From NCBI RefSeq assembly GCF_002086275.1, contig NZ_MVHT01000063.1:1-39784 (forward strand): a stretch of 39,784 nt of DNA, in the 5' to 3' direction. Origin of the DNA: Mycobacterium intermedium (GTDB lineage: Bacteria > Actinomycetota > Actinomycetes > Mycobacteriales > Mycobacteriaceae). Position 1 is the first letter of the stretch, and every line of letters begins with the position of its first letter. Position numbers and translations under genes: made by a program. A model generated the notes under the pieces. The model had not been told where the DNA came from and made no database searches. It saw only the letters and a program-made list of their open reading frames with translations. This document shows positions 1-7,433 of this stretch, in pieces.

Positions 1-1037
1 AGAACAAACGAGGCCGCCTGTTCGGCGTCACAACTGGCCAGCGCCGGGATCGCGACATCGCGGTACCGGGTCAGTGCACCGGCCCGTGTCCCGGCCAGTG
101 AGGCGACCCGGCGGGCACTCGATGCTTCCAGGTGAGTGGACCGAAAACCCTGTAGACCGTGACCGGCTTCGCCGATCCCGACCCGAACGCCGTCGGGTAG
201 TTCGGGACCGCCCGCCCCGTCGGCGACACTAGCGAAAGCGATTGTGGCGAAGGTGCTTTGCCGACTGATCCAGCCGAATGCCGCCAGAGAACCGGCCGGG
301 TGAATGAGGGTGGTTTCCCCGCCCATCTCGCGCCCCAGGATGGTGAGCGCCTCGCTCAGCACGGACTGAGCGTCACCGCTCTCCGGTATCGCGTCGACCC
401 ACGCGACGACCCCGACATGGTGCCTGTTGACGTCGTAGCGCAGCCGCTTGGACGCCCGCTGCGGGTCACGTTCCCGCTGCGCCAGGATGTCGTCGATGGC
501 ATCGGTACGAGCGGCGGCCGTATTCCGTAGCCAACTTTCGCGTTCGGCCTCGTAGGCCTGCTCTGCTCGGTTCAAGGCGGCATCGACGTAGCCGAACATC
601 CAGCTGGAGACAAGGCGTAACGCATCGGCTTGCTGCTTCTGACCGATCGCGGCCGTGGTGATGCGATCCCACACCCACTGCCACAGCAACTCATGGGTCA
701 CCCGGTAGAACCTCATCAAGCTGGCGAGGGGAATCTGCCGTTGCACTCCGGCCCGGGCGAGCGCCGCGGTCGGCGCCGGTAATTCAACTCCACGCGGGTC
801 GCCGGCCACGTCGATGATGTCGGCCAATTGGCGGATGCTCGCCGCCGTGCTCACTACGTTTTCCCGTACCGACTGCGGGTCGGGAAACAGCATCGGCATC
901 TCGGCCTGTACCCGGGTGACGGCCAACTCTGCGAGTTCGACTGCGCCGGTGCGCATTTCGGATGCAATTGGGCGCAGCAACGTCTTCCAGACGCTCTCGA
1001 CGTCCGGCTCACGCATTGGTTCCCACGCGAGCTCCAT
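1..1037 (-). CDS. PucR/CdaR-type transcriptional regulator, N-terminal part (runs off left edge)
   Basis: Reading the minus strand from the ATG at 1037 gives one uninterrupted frame to the window edge (about 345 codons), beginning MELAWEPMREPDVESVW. The first ~170 residues are helical, with a stretch RQIPLASLMRFYRVTHELLW that matches the conserved sensor-like N-terminus of actinobacterial PucR-family regulators. After this comes a CdaR GGDEF-like region (about 200-330, around HHVGVVAWVDA and RVGIGEAGHGLQGF). The C-terminal PucR helix-turn-helix expected in this family lies outside the window, so DNA binding is inferred. An AGAGGAG lies about 13 bases upstream of the chosen ATG, slightly far for a ribosome site, and an upstream GTG in frame is possible. 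The gene is divergent from the WS/DGAT gene, so it could control that gene. The family call is fairly safe; the target is not known. Confidence 0.75.
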   Translation of the reverse strand, partial: MELAWEPMREPDVESVWKTLLRPIASEMRTGAVELAELAVTRVQAEMPMLFPDPQSVRENVVSTAASIRQLADIIDVAGDPRGVELPAPTAALARAGVQRQIPLASLMRFYRVTHELLWQWVWDRITTAAIGQKQQADALRLVSSWMFGYVDAALNRAEQAYEAERESWLRNTAAARTDAIDDILAQRERDPQRASKRLRYDVNRHHVGVVAWVDAIPESGDAQSVLSEALTILGREMGGETTLIHPAGSLAAFGWISRQSTFATIAFASVADGAGGPELPDGVRVGIGEAGHGLQGFRSTHLEASSARRVASLAGTRAGALTRYRDVAIPALASCDAEQAASFV

Positions 1038-1169
1038 GGGGGATGAACGTACTCCTCTTTGTGACGCGGCCACAATCACCGGGATCGACGTTGGCACCGC
1101 GGCACGAGGCTTTCTACCCGCTCAGTCCCTACCTTTGCAGCACGCTCCCACCAACACCGAGGACAAGTC

Positions 1170-2519
1170 ATGGCCCTGATGTCACCAATCGAATCGATGA
1201 TGCTGCTTGCCGAGTCGCCCCGACAACCGATGCATGTCGCGGGGTTGCAGCTGTTCAAGACGCCCGAGGGCCCCGGGTCAGATTTCGTCCGCAATTACGT
1301 TCGGGCGCTTCGGTCCTGCGATGACGTGCACCCGCTCTTCCGCAGGCACCCGACCACACTGACGGGAGGGCAAAACGTCCTCTGGTCTTCCGCGCCCGAG
1401 GTCGATCTCGACTACCACGTCCGACACTCGGCGCTGCCGGGCCCCGGAAGAGTGAGGGAGCTACTCGAACTCACCTCACGGCTGCATTCCGGCGTGCTCG
1501 ACCGGCACCGTCCCTTGTGGGAGACCCACGTCATCGAAGGACTCAACGACGGACGCTTCGCCGTCTACACCAAGATTCATCACGGCCTCGTCGACGGGAT
1601 ATCGGCCATCAACTTTCTACAGAATGCGCTCGCAGCGGACGAACTCGACAGAACGATCCGGGCGCCGTGGACCAGCCCGATCAGTGTCGTTGATCCCGTC
1701 GGCGCTCCGTCGAAGTGGCAGACGCTCGGTGCGGCGATCAAATCGGTTCCCCGCCTTGGCACCTCGGCGTTCGGCTTGGCGCGCGCCGCGCTACTCGAGC
1801 AGCAGCTCACGTTGCCGTTCCGGGCGCCCCACACCATGCTCAACGTTCCTATCGGCGGGGCGCGACGTTGCGCTGCGCAGTCGTGGTCGCTACAGCGCGT
1901 CAAGAACGTCAAGAATGCCGCCGGCGTCACGGTCAACGACGTCGTACTCGCGATGTGCGCCGGCGCTCTGCGCGCCTACCTCGCCGATCAGGATGCGCTG
2001 CCCGAAAAGCCGCTGGTTGCAATGGTTCCGGTCAGCCTTCGCGGTGCCGACGAGGCGGCCGGCGGTAACGCCGTCGGGGCGGTACTGGCCAACTTGGCCA
2101 CGCATCTCGACGACCCCGCCCAGCGACTGGACACGATCAGCACCTGCATGCGCAACAACAAGGCCGTCCTTGCCCAACTGCCCAGGCAGCAGGCCATGGC
2201 GCTGGGAATGATGTTGCTCTCGCCGGTCGTGTTGGGTGGCGTCATGGGTACGGCCGCCGGCCCACCGCCGTTCAATGTGTGCATCTCCAATGTTCCCGGT
2301 GCACGGAAACCGCTGTACGCCAATGGCGCCCAGTTGCAGGGCAGCTATCCGATGTCGATCGCAGCGAATGGGCAGGCGCTCAACATCACCCTGGTGGGCA
2401 GCGGCGACCGTCTTGACTTCGGGCTCGTGGGATGCCGCCGCGCCGTGCCGCAGCTGCAGCGTCTACTCGACCATCTGGAGACGTCGCTCAAAGACCTGGA
2501 GCGAGCCGTCGGATTATGA
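1170..2519 (+). CDS. Wax ester synthase / diacylglycerol O-acyltransferase (WS/DGAT family)
   Basis: This 449-residue protein has the usual length of actinobacterial WS/DGAT enzymes. These move a fatty acyl group from acyl-CoA to diacylglycerol or a fatty alcohol, making storage triacylglycerol or wax esters at the inner membrane surface. The catalytic HHxxxDG motif is intact as HHGLVDG at residues 137-143. The N-terminal SPIESMMLLAE and the C-terminal DUF1298-type segment (PFNVCISNVPG, then SYPMSIAANGQALNITLVGSGDRLDFG) are typical. The ATG at 1170 follows a GAGGA ribosome site at normal spacing. It is convergent with the MpaB-type gene, with only five bases between the stops. Mycobacteria carry many paralogs of this family (Tgs enzymes in M. 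tuberculosis), so the particular substrate cannot be assigned. Confidence 0.93.
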   Translation: MALMSPIESMMLLAESPRQPMHVAGLQLFKTPEGPGSDFVRNYVRALRSCDDVHPLFRRHPTTLTGGQNVLWSSAPEVDLDYHVRHSALPGPGRVRELLELTSRLHSGVLDRHRPLWETHVIEGLNDGRFAVYTKIHHGLVDGISAINFLQNALAADELDRTIRAPWTSPISVVDPVGAPSKWQTLGAAIKSVPRLGTSAFGLARAALLEQQLTLPFRAPHTMLNVPIGGARRCAAQSWSLQRVKNVKNAAGVTVNDVVLAMCAGALRAYLADQDALPEKPLVAMVPVSLRGADEAAGGNAVGAVLANLATHLDDPAQRLDTISTCMRNNKAVLAQLPRQQAMALGMMLLSPVVLGGVMGTAAGPPPFNVCISNVPGARKPLYANGAQLQGSYPMSIAANGQALNITLVGSGDRLDFGLVGCRRAVPQLQRLLDHLETSLKDLERAVGL

Positions 2520-2524
2520 CCCGG

Positions 2525-3472
2525 CTATCTCGCCTTCGGCGGGTCCTTCGGCAGGTGGTATGCGAATGACTTCTCTTGGCGTCGCTTCATCTTCTCGAGG
2601 CACTGGTGGTGCTTGCGCGCGTGATACGCCAACGGGAAATAGGTGAGCCGGTCCGGCAGCACGCGGTAGGCGTTGCGGATCACGGCGTACGTCCGGGTGA
2701 GCTCCCGTTCCTCTTTGGCGCTCCAAGTGACACCGAGCTTCTTGCGAAGACGTGGATCGAGCAGCCCGACGACCGATAGGTAATTGAAACGCATCGCGGG
2801 CCGCAATGCTGTTCTCGCCAACGGAACCAACGGTTTCGGAACAAACGGCGGCAGGTCGACCTGGCCCGTCTTCAACTGGTGGATCAACTGCAACGCCTCC
2901 GGGGTGCCTTCCAGCTTGTCGATCATCGACTCGTAGTAGTCGGCCATCTCCTGTTGCGACTCGGGATAGCCGCGCATCGGCACATGCAGCAGTCGAGCCA
3001 GCCGACGATTGTCCCGCAGCAGTTCGTCTTTCTCAGCGTCGGTGAATTCCCGGCCGATCAGCAGCCGACCGGCCTGCACGTAGCCGATGTAGCCGGTGGC
3101 GATCACCCACTGGTACGCCTCCGGGTTCAGCGCGCTGATCTGTTTGCCGGTGCGGGCGCTCTTCATGGTGATCGGCTGGTGCATCGCCCGAACCCGGTCG
3201 CCCTCGGCCGCGGCTTCGTTGAGGCCATACGTCCAGCGCAGCACCGAGTCGACGGAACGTATCGCACGACCGGCGGGGTCGCCGTGGAAGGCCGCGGAGT
3301 ATCGACCGACCATCTCGCCGATGACCGGATGCATGGCCTGCATCATGAACGCCGCACCCTCGAGCATGAGGAAGGTCCACCGTCCGGTGTGCTCGGCGGT
3401 GAGGGAGTCCGGCGGAACCAATTCGATGGGCGCGCTGACGTCCAGCTCTGCGAGATCCCTAGTGGCGGTCAT
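2525..3472 (-). CDS. MpaB-type oxygenase family protein (DUF2236)
   Basis: The protein is 315 residues from the ATG at 3472. A TTG two codons upstream is possible, but GAGGAAGG sits about seven bases before the ATG, which favours ATG. The sequence has the DUF2236 signature: TGRWTFLMLEGAAFMMQAMHPVIGEMV, then RSVDSVLRWTYG, GREFTDAEKDELL and, near the end, PLAYHARKHHQCLEK. The family includes fungal MpaB and bacterial latex-clearing (rubber) oxygenases, which cleave C=C bonds with a haem b cofactor. Most mycobacterial members are uncharacterised, so an oxygenase role is inferred from family. No signal peptide is visible. It is divergent from a TetR gene, with a strong palindrome between them, so that regulator probably controls it. 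Confidence 0.85.
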   Translation of the reverse strand: MTATRDLAELDVSAPIELVPPDSLTAEHTGRWTFLMLEGAAFMMQAMHPVIGEMVGRYSAAFHGDPAGRAIRSVDSVLRWTYGLNEAAAEGDRVRAMHQPITMKSARTGKQISALNPEAYQWVIATGYIGYVQAGRLLIGREFTDAEKDELLRDNRRLARLLHVPMRGYPESQQEMADYYESMIDKLEGTPEALQLIHQLKTGQVDLPPFVPKPLVPLARTALRPAMRFNYLSVVGLLDPRLRKKLGVTWSAKEERELTRTYAVIRNAYRVLPDRLTYFPLAYHARKHHQCLEKMKRRQEKSFAYHLPKDPPKAR

Positions 3473-3507
3473 CGTCAACCCTTCCTCAACTGGTTCAGAT
3501 GAACGCT

Positions 3508-3529
3508 AATATGACCGTGAGGTCGTATT
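3508..3529. promoter_or_regulatory. Palindromic TetR-type operator between the MpaB-type and TetR genes
   Basis: Two 9-base arms, AATATGACC (3508-3516) and GGTCGTATT (3521-3529), are inverted repeats with one mismatch around a 4-base centre, GTGA. The site lies 22 bases upstream of the TetR start and 36 upstream of the oxygenase start, which is the usual place for a local TetR operator repressing both divergent genes. The repeat is seen directly; the protein that binds it is inferred. Confidence 0.65.
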
Positions 3530-3550
3530 CAAGTCGCGTTAGGAGCGGTT

Positions 3551-4180
3551 GTGGGCGCAACAAAGCCCAGTTCAGGGCGTCGCAAGGCGCCGCAACAGTC
3601 AAGGTCCCGCGATATGGTCGCAAAAATTGTCGCCACGACGGCGTCGCTGCTGCGCAAGTACGCACCCGAGCAGATCACCACCAACCTGATCGCGGAGAAA
3701 GCCGGCGTCAGCAAGGGATCGATCTATCAATACTTTGCGAACAAGGAAGAAATCATCAAAGCCGCGATCGAGCAGCTCACCGCCGAACAGGCGCCCGCAA
3801 TCGAGGAGATGCTCAGAGCGATCACCCTCGACCGTCCGGAATCGGCGATCGAATCGTCCATCGACATGCTCATCGACTACACCATCGCCAACCGGCGGTT
3901 GTTTCGCTACCTTGCCGAGCGGCCCGACCACATTCGCACCTTCGACTCCATCGAGGGACTCAACGCAACCCTGCTCGCGATGACCAGGCTGCACATGAAT
4001 CACTACCGCAGCCACTATCGAGACGAGTTGAGTCCGAGCGCGTTGGCGTGGTTGTTCTTCAACATGGCCGTGGCGACGACCATGCGTTACATCGAGTCCG
4101 ACGACCCGATCCGGCTCGACGAGTTGCGCGCCGGGCTGAAATTCGCCTCCGCGGGGTTGCTGGCCGGCCGTCGCGACTGA
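3551..4180 (+). CDS. TetR/AcrR family transcriptional regulator
   Basis: This is a 209-residue regulator. The TetR helix-turn-helix is at about residues 20-65: it includes IVATTASLLRKYAPEQITTNLIAEKAGVSK and the recognition helix GSIYQYFANKEEIIKAAI. The remainder is an all-helical ligand and dimerisation domain with no closely recognised ligand class. The GTG start at 3551 is preceded by AGGAG at 3541-3545, and the first residues are rich in Ser, Lys and Arg, as is common in this family. It is divergent from the MpaB-type oxygenase and is followed after 38 bases by the SodC-like lipoprotein gene on the same strand. The operator palindrome at 3508-3529 fits autoregulation and control of the oxygenase. 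The inducer is unknown. Confidence 0.9.
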   Translation: MGATKPSSGRRKAPQQSRSRDMVAKIVATTASLLRKYAPEQITTNLIAEKAGVSKGSIYQYFANKEEIIKAAIEQLTAEQAPAIEEMLRAITLDRPESAIESSIDMLIDYTIANRRLFRYLAERPDHIRTFDSIEGLNATLLAMTRLHMNHYRSHYRDELSPSALAWLFFNMAVATTMRYIESDDPIRLDELRAGLKFASAGLLAGRRD

Positions 4181-4218
4181 CCGGGTTTCGATTCCCGTCG
4201 AACGGGTAGGTACCGCTC

Positions 4219-4974
4219 ATGAAAATGGGCGTATCCGTCGCGGTCGCGGCAGTTGCCGTGGCCGCCGCACCAATAGCCGCATGCGGAAACCAGCAGGGCG
4301 GTGGCCAAGCCACATCGGCGTCCACCAAGGCACCCGGCACCGAGCGGATGACCACACCCTTGAAGGCGGCTGACGGTAGCCAAGTCGCCACCGCCACTTT
4401 CGATTTCGCAAACGGCTACGTGACGGTGACGGTAGATGCGGATCCCAACCAGGTCTTGACACCCGGCTTCCATGGGCTCCAGATCCACTCGGTGGGCAAG
4501 TGTGAGGGCGCTGATTTCGAGGCCGCCGGCAGCGTGTTCCAGAAGCCGGACCACACCGGCTATCCCGCCAGCGGTGAACTGACCGCATTGCAGGTGCGTT
4601 CCGACGGGTCGGCGAAACTCGTCACCACCACGGACAAGTTGACCGCGGCAGACCTGCGGAGCAGTTCCGGGACGGCATTGATCATCCATCAAAACGCCGA
4701 CAACTTGAGCGGTAGCCCTTCGGACGAACCGAACAGGCACGTGGCCTGCGGTGTGATCGCCGCGGCGTCCGCGACAACCACCTCGTCCACCACGACGACT
4801 ACCAGCGTCACCACGAGCACCACCACCACCGAAGTGCCGCCACCAAGTACCAGCACCAGCACCAGCACGGTCACGGTGACCAGCACTCCGACACTGACGA
4901 CATCGATGCCGATGCCGACGCCGACGATCACGCTGACGCCGACGCCCACCGTCTCACTCCCGCCCGGGACCTGA
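4219..4974 (+). CDS. Degenerate Cu/Zn superoxide dismutase-like lipoprotein with Ser/Thr/Pro-rich tail
   Basis: The protein has 251 residues. A signal peptide ends in a lipobox-like IAAC, with the lipidated Cys at 22. Residues ~45-183 align with mycobacterial SodC: GFHGLQIHSVGKC (copper-type ligands H85 and H90, Cys95), HTGYPASGEL, ALIIHQNAD (H157) and VACGVIAA (Cys177, the disulfide partner). Key features are missing. The bridging-His position in GGHF is GSVF here (V106), a His near 115 is Tyr, the usual metal-site Asp in GDL is Glu120, and the electrostatic loop before VACGVI is shortened. Residues ~184-251 are almost only Thr, Ser, Pro and Val, like a mucin-type O-mannosylated linker. Catalytic dismutation is therefore doubtful; a surface or structural role, or weak copper binding, is possible. 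The fold is well supported; the function is not. Confidence 0.8.
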   Translation: MKMGVSVAVAAVAVAAAPIAACGNQQGGGQATSASTKAPGTERMTTPLKAADGSQVATATFDFANGYVTVTVDADPNQVLTPGFHGLQIHSVGKCEGADFEAAGSVFQKPDHTGYPASGELTALQVRSDGSAKLVTTTDKLTAADLRSSSGTALIIHQNADNLSGSPSDEPNRHVACGVIAAASATTTSSTTTTTSVTTSTTTTEVPPPSTSTSTSTVTVTSTPTLTTSMPMPTPTITLTPTPTVSLPPGT

Positions 4975-5020
4975 CGCGGGACTGCTGGGCCTCACTTGTC
5001 GGCCCGCCCCCGCGACGGGT

Positions 5021-6145
5021 TTATTGCTCCCCTACTCCCGACTGCAGGATTTGGCATAACCGCTCCCGGTGGTGCCTGACATCCCCGTAGAGCATCGAAC
5101 CCACCCGGGCGCGCCGTAGGTAGAGGTGTAAGTCGTGCTCCCAGGTGAATCCGATGCCGCCGTGCAGTTGAAGTGCCTGTCCGGCAACGCGATTGACGGC
5201 ATCAGAGACGTACGCCTTCGCGACGCTGACAAGGCGCTCGGTGTCGTGATGGTCGGCATCGAGGGCCATGGCGGCGTAGTAGGTGGCGGCGGTGCTCGCT
5301 TGCACCCACATTCTCATGTCGGCGCACTTGTGCTTGACGGCCTGAAAGCTTCCGACGGGACGCCCGAACTGGACCCGGTTCTTGACGTACTCGGTGGTCA
5401 TGTCCAGCAGGCGTTGCCCTATCCCGACCAACTCGGCACACGTGAGCACGGTGATCAGCTGCAACGTGCGGCCGATCTGGGCCGAGTCGCCACGAGAGAG
5501 CAGGGCGGACGCGTCCACCGAAACATGGTCGAAGTCCACGTCGCAGTAACCGCGGGTGACATCGAGCGTCTGCTGCCGCCGGGTATGAACGCCGGCGGTG
5601 TCGGTCGGGACGAGGAACCTAGCGGGCGCATCGTCGAGAACCGCATCGACGACGACAAGCTCGGCGATGTCACCGTCTTGCACCGACACCTTGGCTCCGC
5701 TGAGCTCATAACCTCGTCCAACCGGTTCCGCGCGGGTGCGTAGGCCGGCGACAGACCACGGCTGCCCGAACTCTGCGAACGCCCACGTTGCAATGAGCGT
5801 CCCGGCGCAGATCGACTGCAGCAGTTCCGATTTCCGCTCGTGATGCGAATGGGCCAGCACGTCCGCCGCGACCACGACGGGAATGAACGGGGTGGATGCC
5901 AGCGCGCGTCCGAGTTCGACGGCAACCAAGGTCAGGTCGATGATCTGTTGACCCAAGCCGCCGTCCGACTCCGCTATTGCCAGCGCCGGCCAGCCCAACT
6001 CGGCGCCGTACCGCCACAGCTCGGCATCGAAGCGGTGCTCGGTCTCCGCGAGTTTGCGAGTCCGCTCGATCGGAGCCTTGGCGGTCAGCAATGAGCGAGT
6101 GGAATCGACGAGCCCGCGTTGTTCTTCGGTGAACTCGAAATCCAC
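5021..6145 (-). CDS. Acyl-CoA dehydrogenase (FadE family, shorter subunit type)
   Basis: This 374-residue protein follows the acyl-CoA dehydrogenase plan. It has an N-terminal helical domain (FTEEQRGLVDSTRSLLT), a middle beta domain around TWAFAEFGQPWS, and a C-terminal helical domain with GRPVGSFQAVKHKCADM and LHGGIGFTWEHDLHLYLRRA. These enzymes make the alpha,beta double bond in acyl-CoA thioesters using FAD. The start is a GTG at 6145 with GAGGAG six bases upstream. The partner gene at 6234 is divergent. In steroid side-chain degradation, pairs of about 370 and 390-400 residues form alpha2beta2 FadE enzymes (FadE26-FadE27, FadE28-FadE29), and the sizes here fit that pattern. Whether this subunit alone is active is unclear, because canonical catalytic residues are often split between such subunits. 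Confidence 0.88.
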   Translation of the reverse strand: MDFEFTEEQRGLVDSTRSLLTAKAPIERTRKLAETEHRFDAELWRYGAELGWPALAIAESDGGLGQQIIDLTLVAVELGRALASTPFIPVVVAADVLAHSHHERKSELLQSICAGTLIATWAFAEFGQPWSVAGLRTRAEPVGRGYELSGAKVSVQDGDIAELVVVDAVLDDAPARFLVPTDTAGVHTRRQQTLDVTRGYCDVDFDHVSVDASALLSRGDSAQIGRTLQLITVLTCAELVGIGQRLLDMTTEYVKNRVQFGRPVGSFQAVKHKCADMRMWVQASTAATYYAAMALDADHHDTERLVSVAKAYVSDAVNRVAGQALQLHGGIGFTWEHDLHLYLRRARVGSMLYGDVRHHRERLCQILQSGVGEQ

Positions 6146-6185
6146 CCGTTGCTCCTCGGATTTGGAAAAACTCTTGGGGAATATA

Positions 6186-6195
6186 CAGGATACTG
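6186..6195. promoter_or_regulatory. Shared CAGGATACTG motif in the divergent fadE-fadE promoter region
   Basis: The ten bases CAGGATACTG occur between the two divergent acyl-CoA dehydrogenase genes, inside an AT-rich patch (about 6180-6206) that stands out from the GC-rich surroundings. The identical ten bases, on the opposite strand, occur at 15228-15237 before the acyl-CoA synthetase, and the core AGGATACT recurs at 13594-13601. A common operator or promoter element is inferred; no binding protein is known. Confidence 0.4.
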
Positions 6196-6233
6196 ATTAA
6201 GTTAAATGCGGGTTCCGTCGTGGGAAGGATTCC

Positions 6234-7409
6234 GTGCAACTCGGGCAAGACGCCGAACTGGACAAGCTACGCGAGCGGGTCCGGCAGTTGGCATCGCGGC
6301 ATGCGCCACCGCGCCACGGGCGCACCGGTGTGCGTGCGCCCGAAGCCGACGAGGTTCCTGCGCTCCGGAAGTGGACCAGGATGCTGTTCGAGCACCAGTT
6401 GCTCGGGGTGCACTGGCCGGTGGCGCACGGTGGACTGGCCAACCCACATCCGCTGCACGAATCGGTGGTGACCGACGAACTGATTCGGGCCGGCGCGGCG
6501 GGCCCGGTCGGTGGTGGACTGCTGGCGGCCGCCGCCATCATCGGCTACGGCACCGTCGACCAGCAGAACTACTTTCTGCCGAAAATACGTACCGCAGAGC
6601 ATATCTGGTGCCAGCTGTTCAGCGAGCCCGACGCGGGCAGCGATCTGGCGAGTCTGCGGACCCGTGCCCGCCGGGACGGCGACGACTTCGTCGTCGATGG
6701 ACAGAAGGTATGGACAACCAACGCACAACACGCGGACTGGGGATACCTACTCGCCAGAACCGACCCCGAGGCACCCAAGCACGCCGGCATCACGGCGTTC
6801 GCTCTGGACATGAGCACCCCCGGTGTGACGGTGCGACCGCTGCGCGAGATCACCGGTACCGCCGATTTCAACGAGGTGTTTCTCGATGGCGTCCGGATTC
6901 CCGCCGGGCGTGTCATCGGCGAAGTCAACCAGGGCTGGGCGGTGACGACCGCCAGCCTGGCGCTCGAGCGTTCCAGTGCCGGCAGCGGGGCCTCCCTGTT
7001 CGGTGCGCTGGAGCGACTCGTGCGATTGGCCGGCACGGTGACTCGAGACGGGCGTCCGGCCATCGAGCACGACGACGTCCGCCAGGCCATCGGCGGTTTC
7101 GCGGCTGACGTGCAGGTGAACTCGTTGGTTTCGGCGTTTGGCGACAGTCGCGCGCTGCACGGTACCGGCGATGCCGCCGACGCCCCGCTGTCGAAGATCC
7201 TGTTCAGCGAAATCAACCTGGCAATGCACGAATTCGGGCTCGAGTTACAGGGGCAGGACGGGGTGCGGATCGAGGGCGACACTCGCGTGTGGGACAGCGG
7301 TTGGTGGCAGGACGCCTTTCTGTACGCGCGCGCCTTCACCATTGCGGGCGGGACCAACGAGGTGCTGCGCAACCTGATCGCCGAGCGCGCCTTGGGCCTC
7401 CCTCGCTGA
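6234..7409 (+). CDS. Acyl-CoA dehydrogenase (FadE family, larger subunit type)
   Basis: This is a 391-residue FAD-dependent acyl-CoA dehydrogenase. Visible marks are HWPVAHGG in the N-terminal domain, the FAD/substrate stretch WCQLFSEPDAGSDLASLRTRA, the WTTNAQHADWGYLLART strand, and the C-terminal TIAGGTNEVLRNLIAERALGLPR. The GTG start at 6234 lies just after GGAAGGA. It is divergent from the 374-residue dehydrogenase with an 88-base gap, and is followed by the amidohydrolase gene 24 bases downstream, so it probably leads a three-gene unit with the amidohydrolase and the small protein. The natural substrate is unknown; a cyclic or branched acyl-CoA is plausible because of the paired-subunit layout. 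Confidence 0.9.
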   Translation: MQLGQDAELDKLRERVRQLASRHAPPRHGRTGVRAPEADEVPALRKWTRMLFEHQLLGVHWPVAHGGLANPHPLHESVVTDELIRAGAAGPVGGGLLAAAAIIGYGTVDQQNYFLPKIRTAEHIWCQLFSEPDAGSDLASLRTRARRDGDDFVVDGQKVWTTNAQHADWGYLLARTDPEAPKHAGITAFALDMSTPGVTVRPLREITGTADFNEVFLDGVRIPAGRVIGEVNQGWAVTTASLALERSSAGSGASLFGALERLVRLAGTVTRDGRPAIEHDDVRQAIGGFAADVQVNSLVSAFGDSRALHGTGDAADAPLSKILFSEINLAMHEFGLELQGQDGVRIEGDTRVWDSGWWQDAFLYARAFTIAGGTNEVLRNLIAERALGLPR

Positions 7410-7433
7410 TCGGCCGTCGATCAAAGGAGACAC

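Noticed and set aside
4770..4960. Repetitive ACC/AGC-rich DNA considered as a tandem repeat or CRISPR-like array
   Set aside because: It is the in-frame coding of a Thr/Ser/Pro-rich tail with irregular units and no spacer structure.
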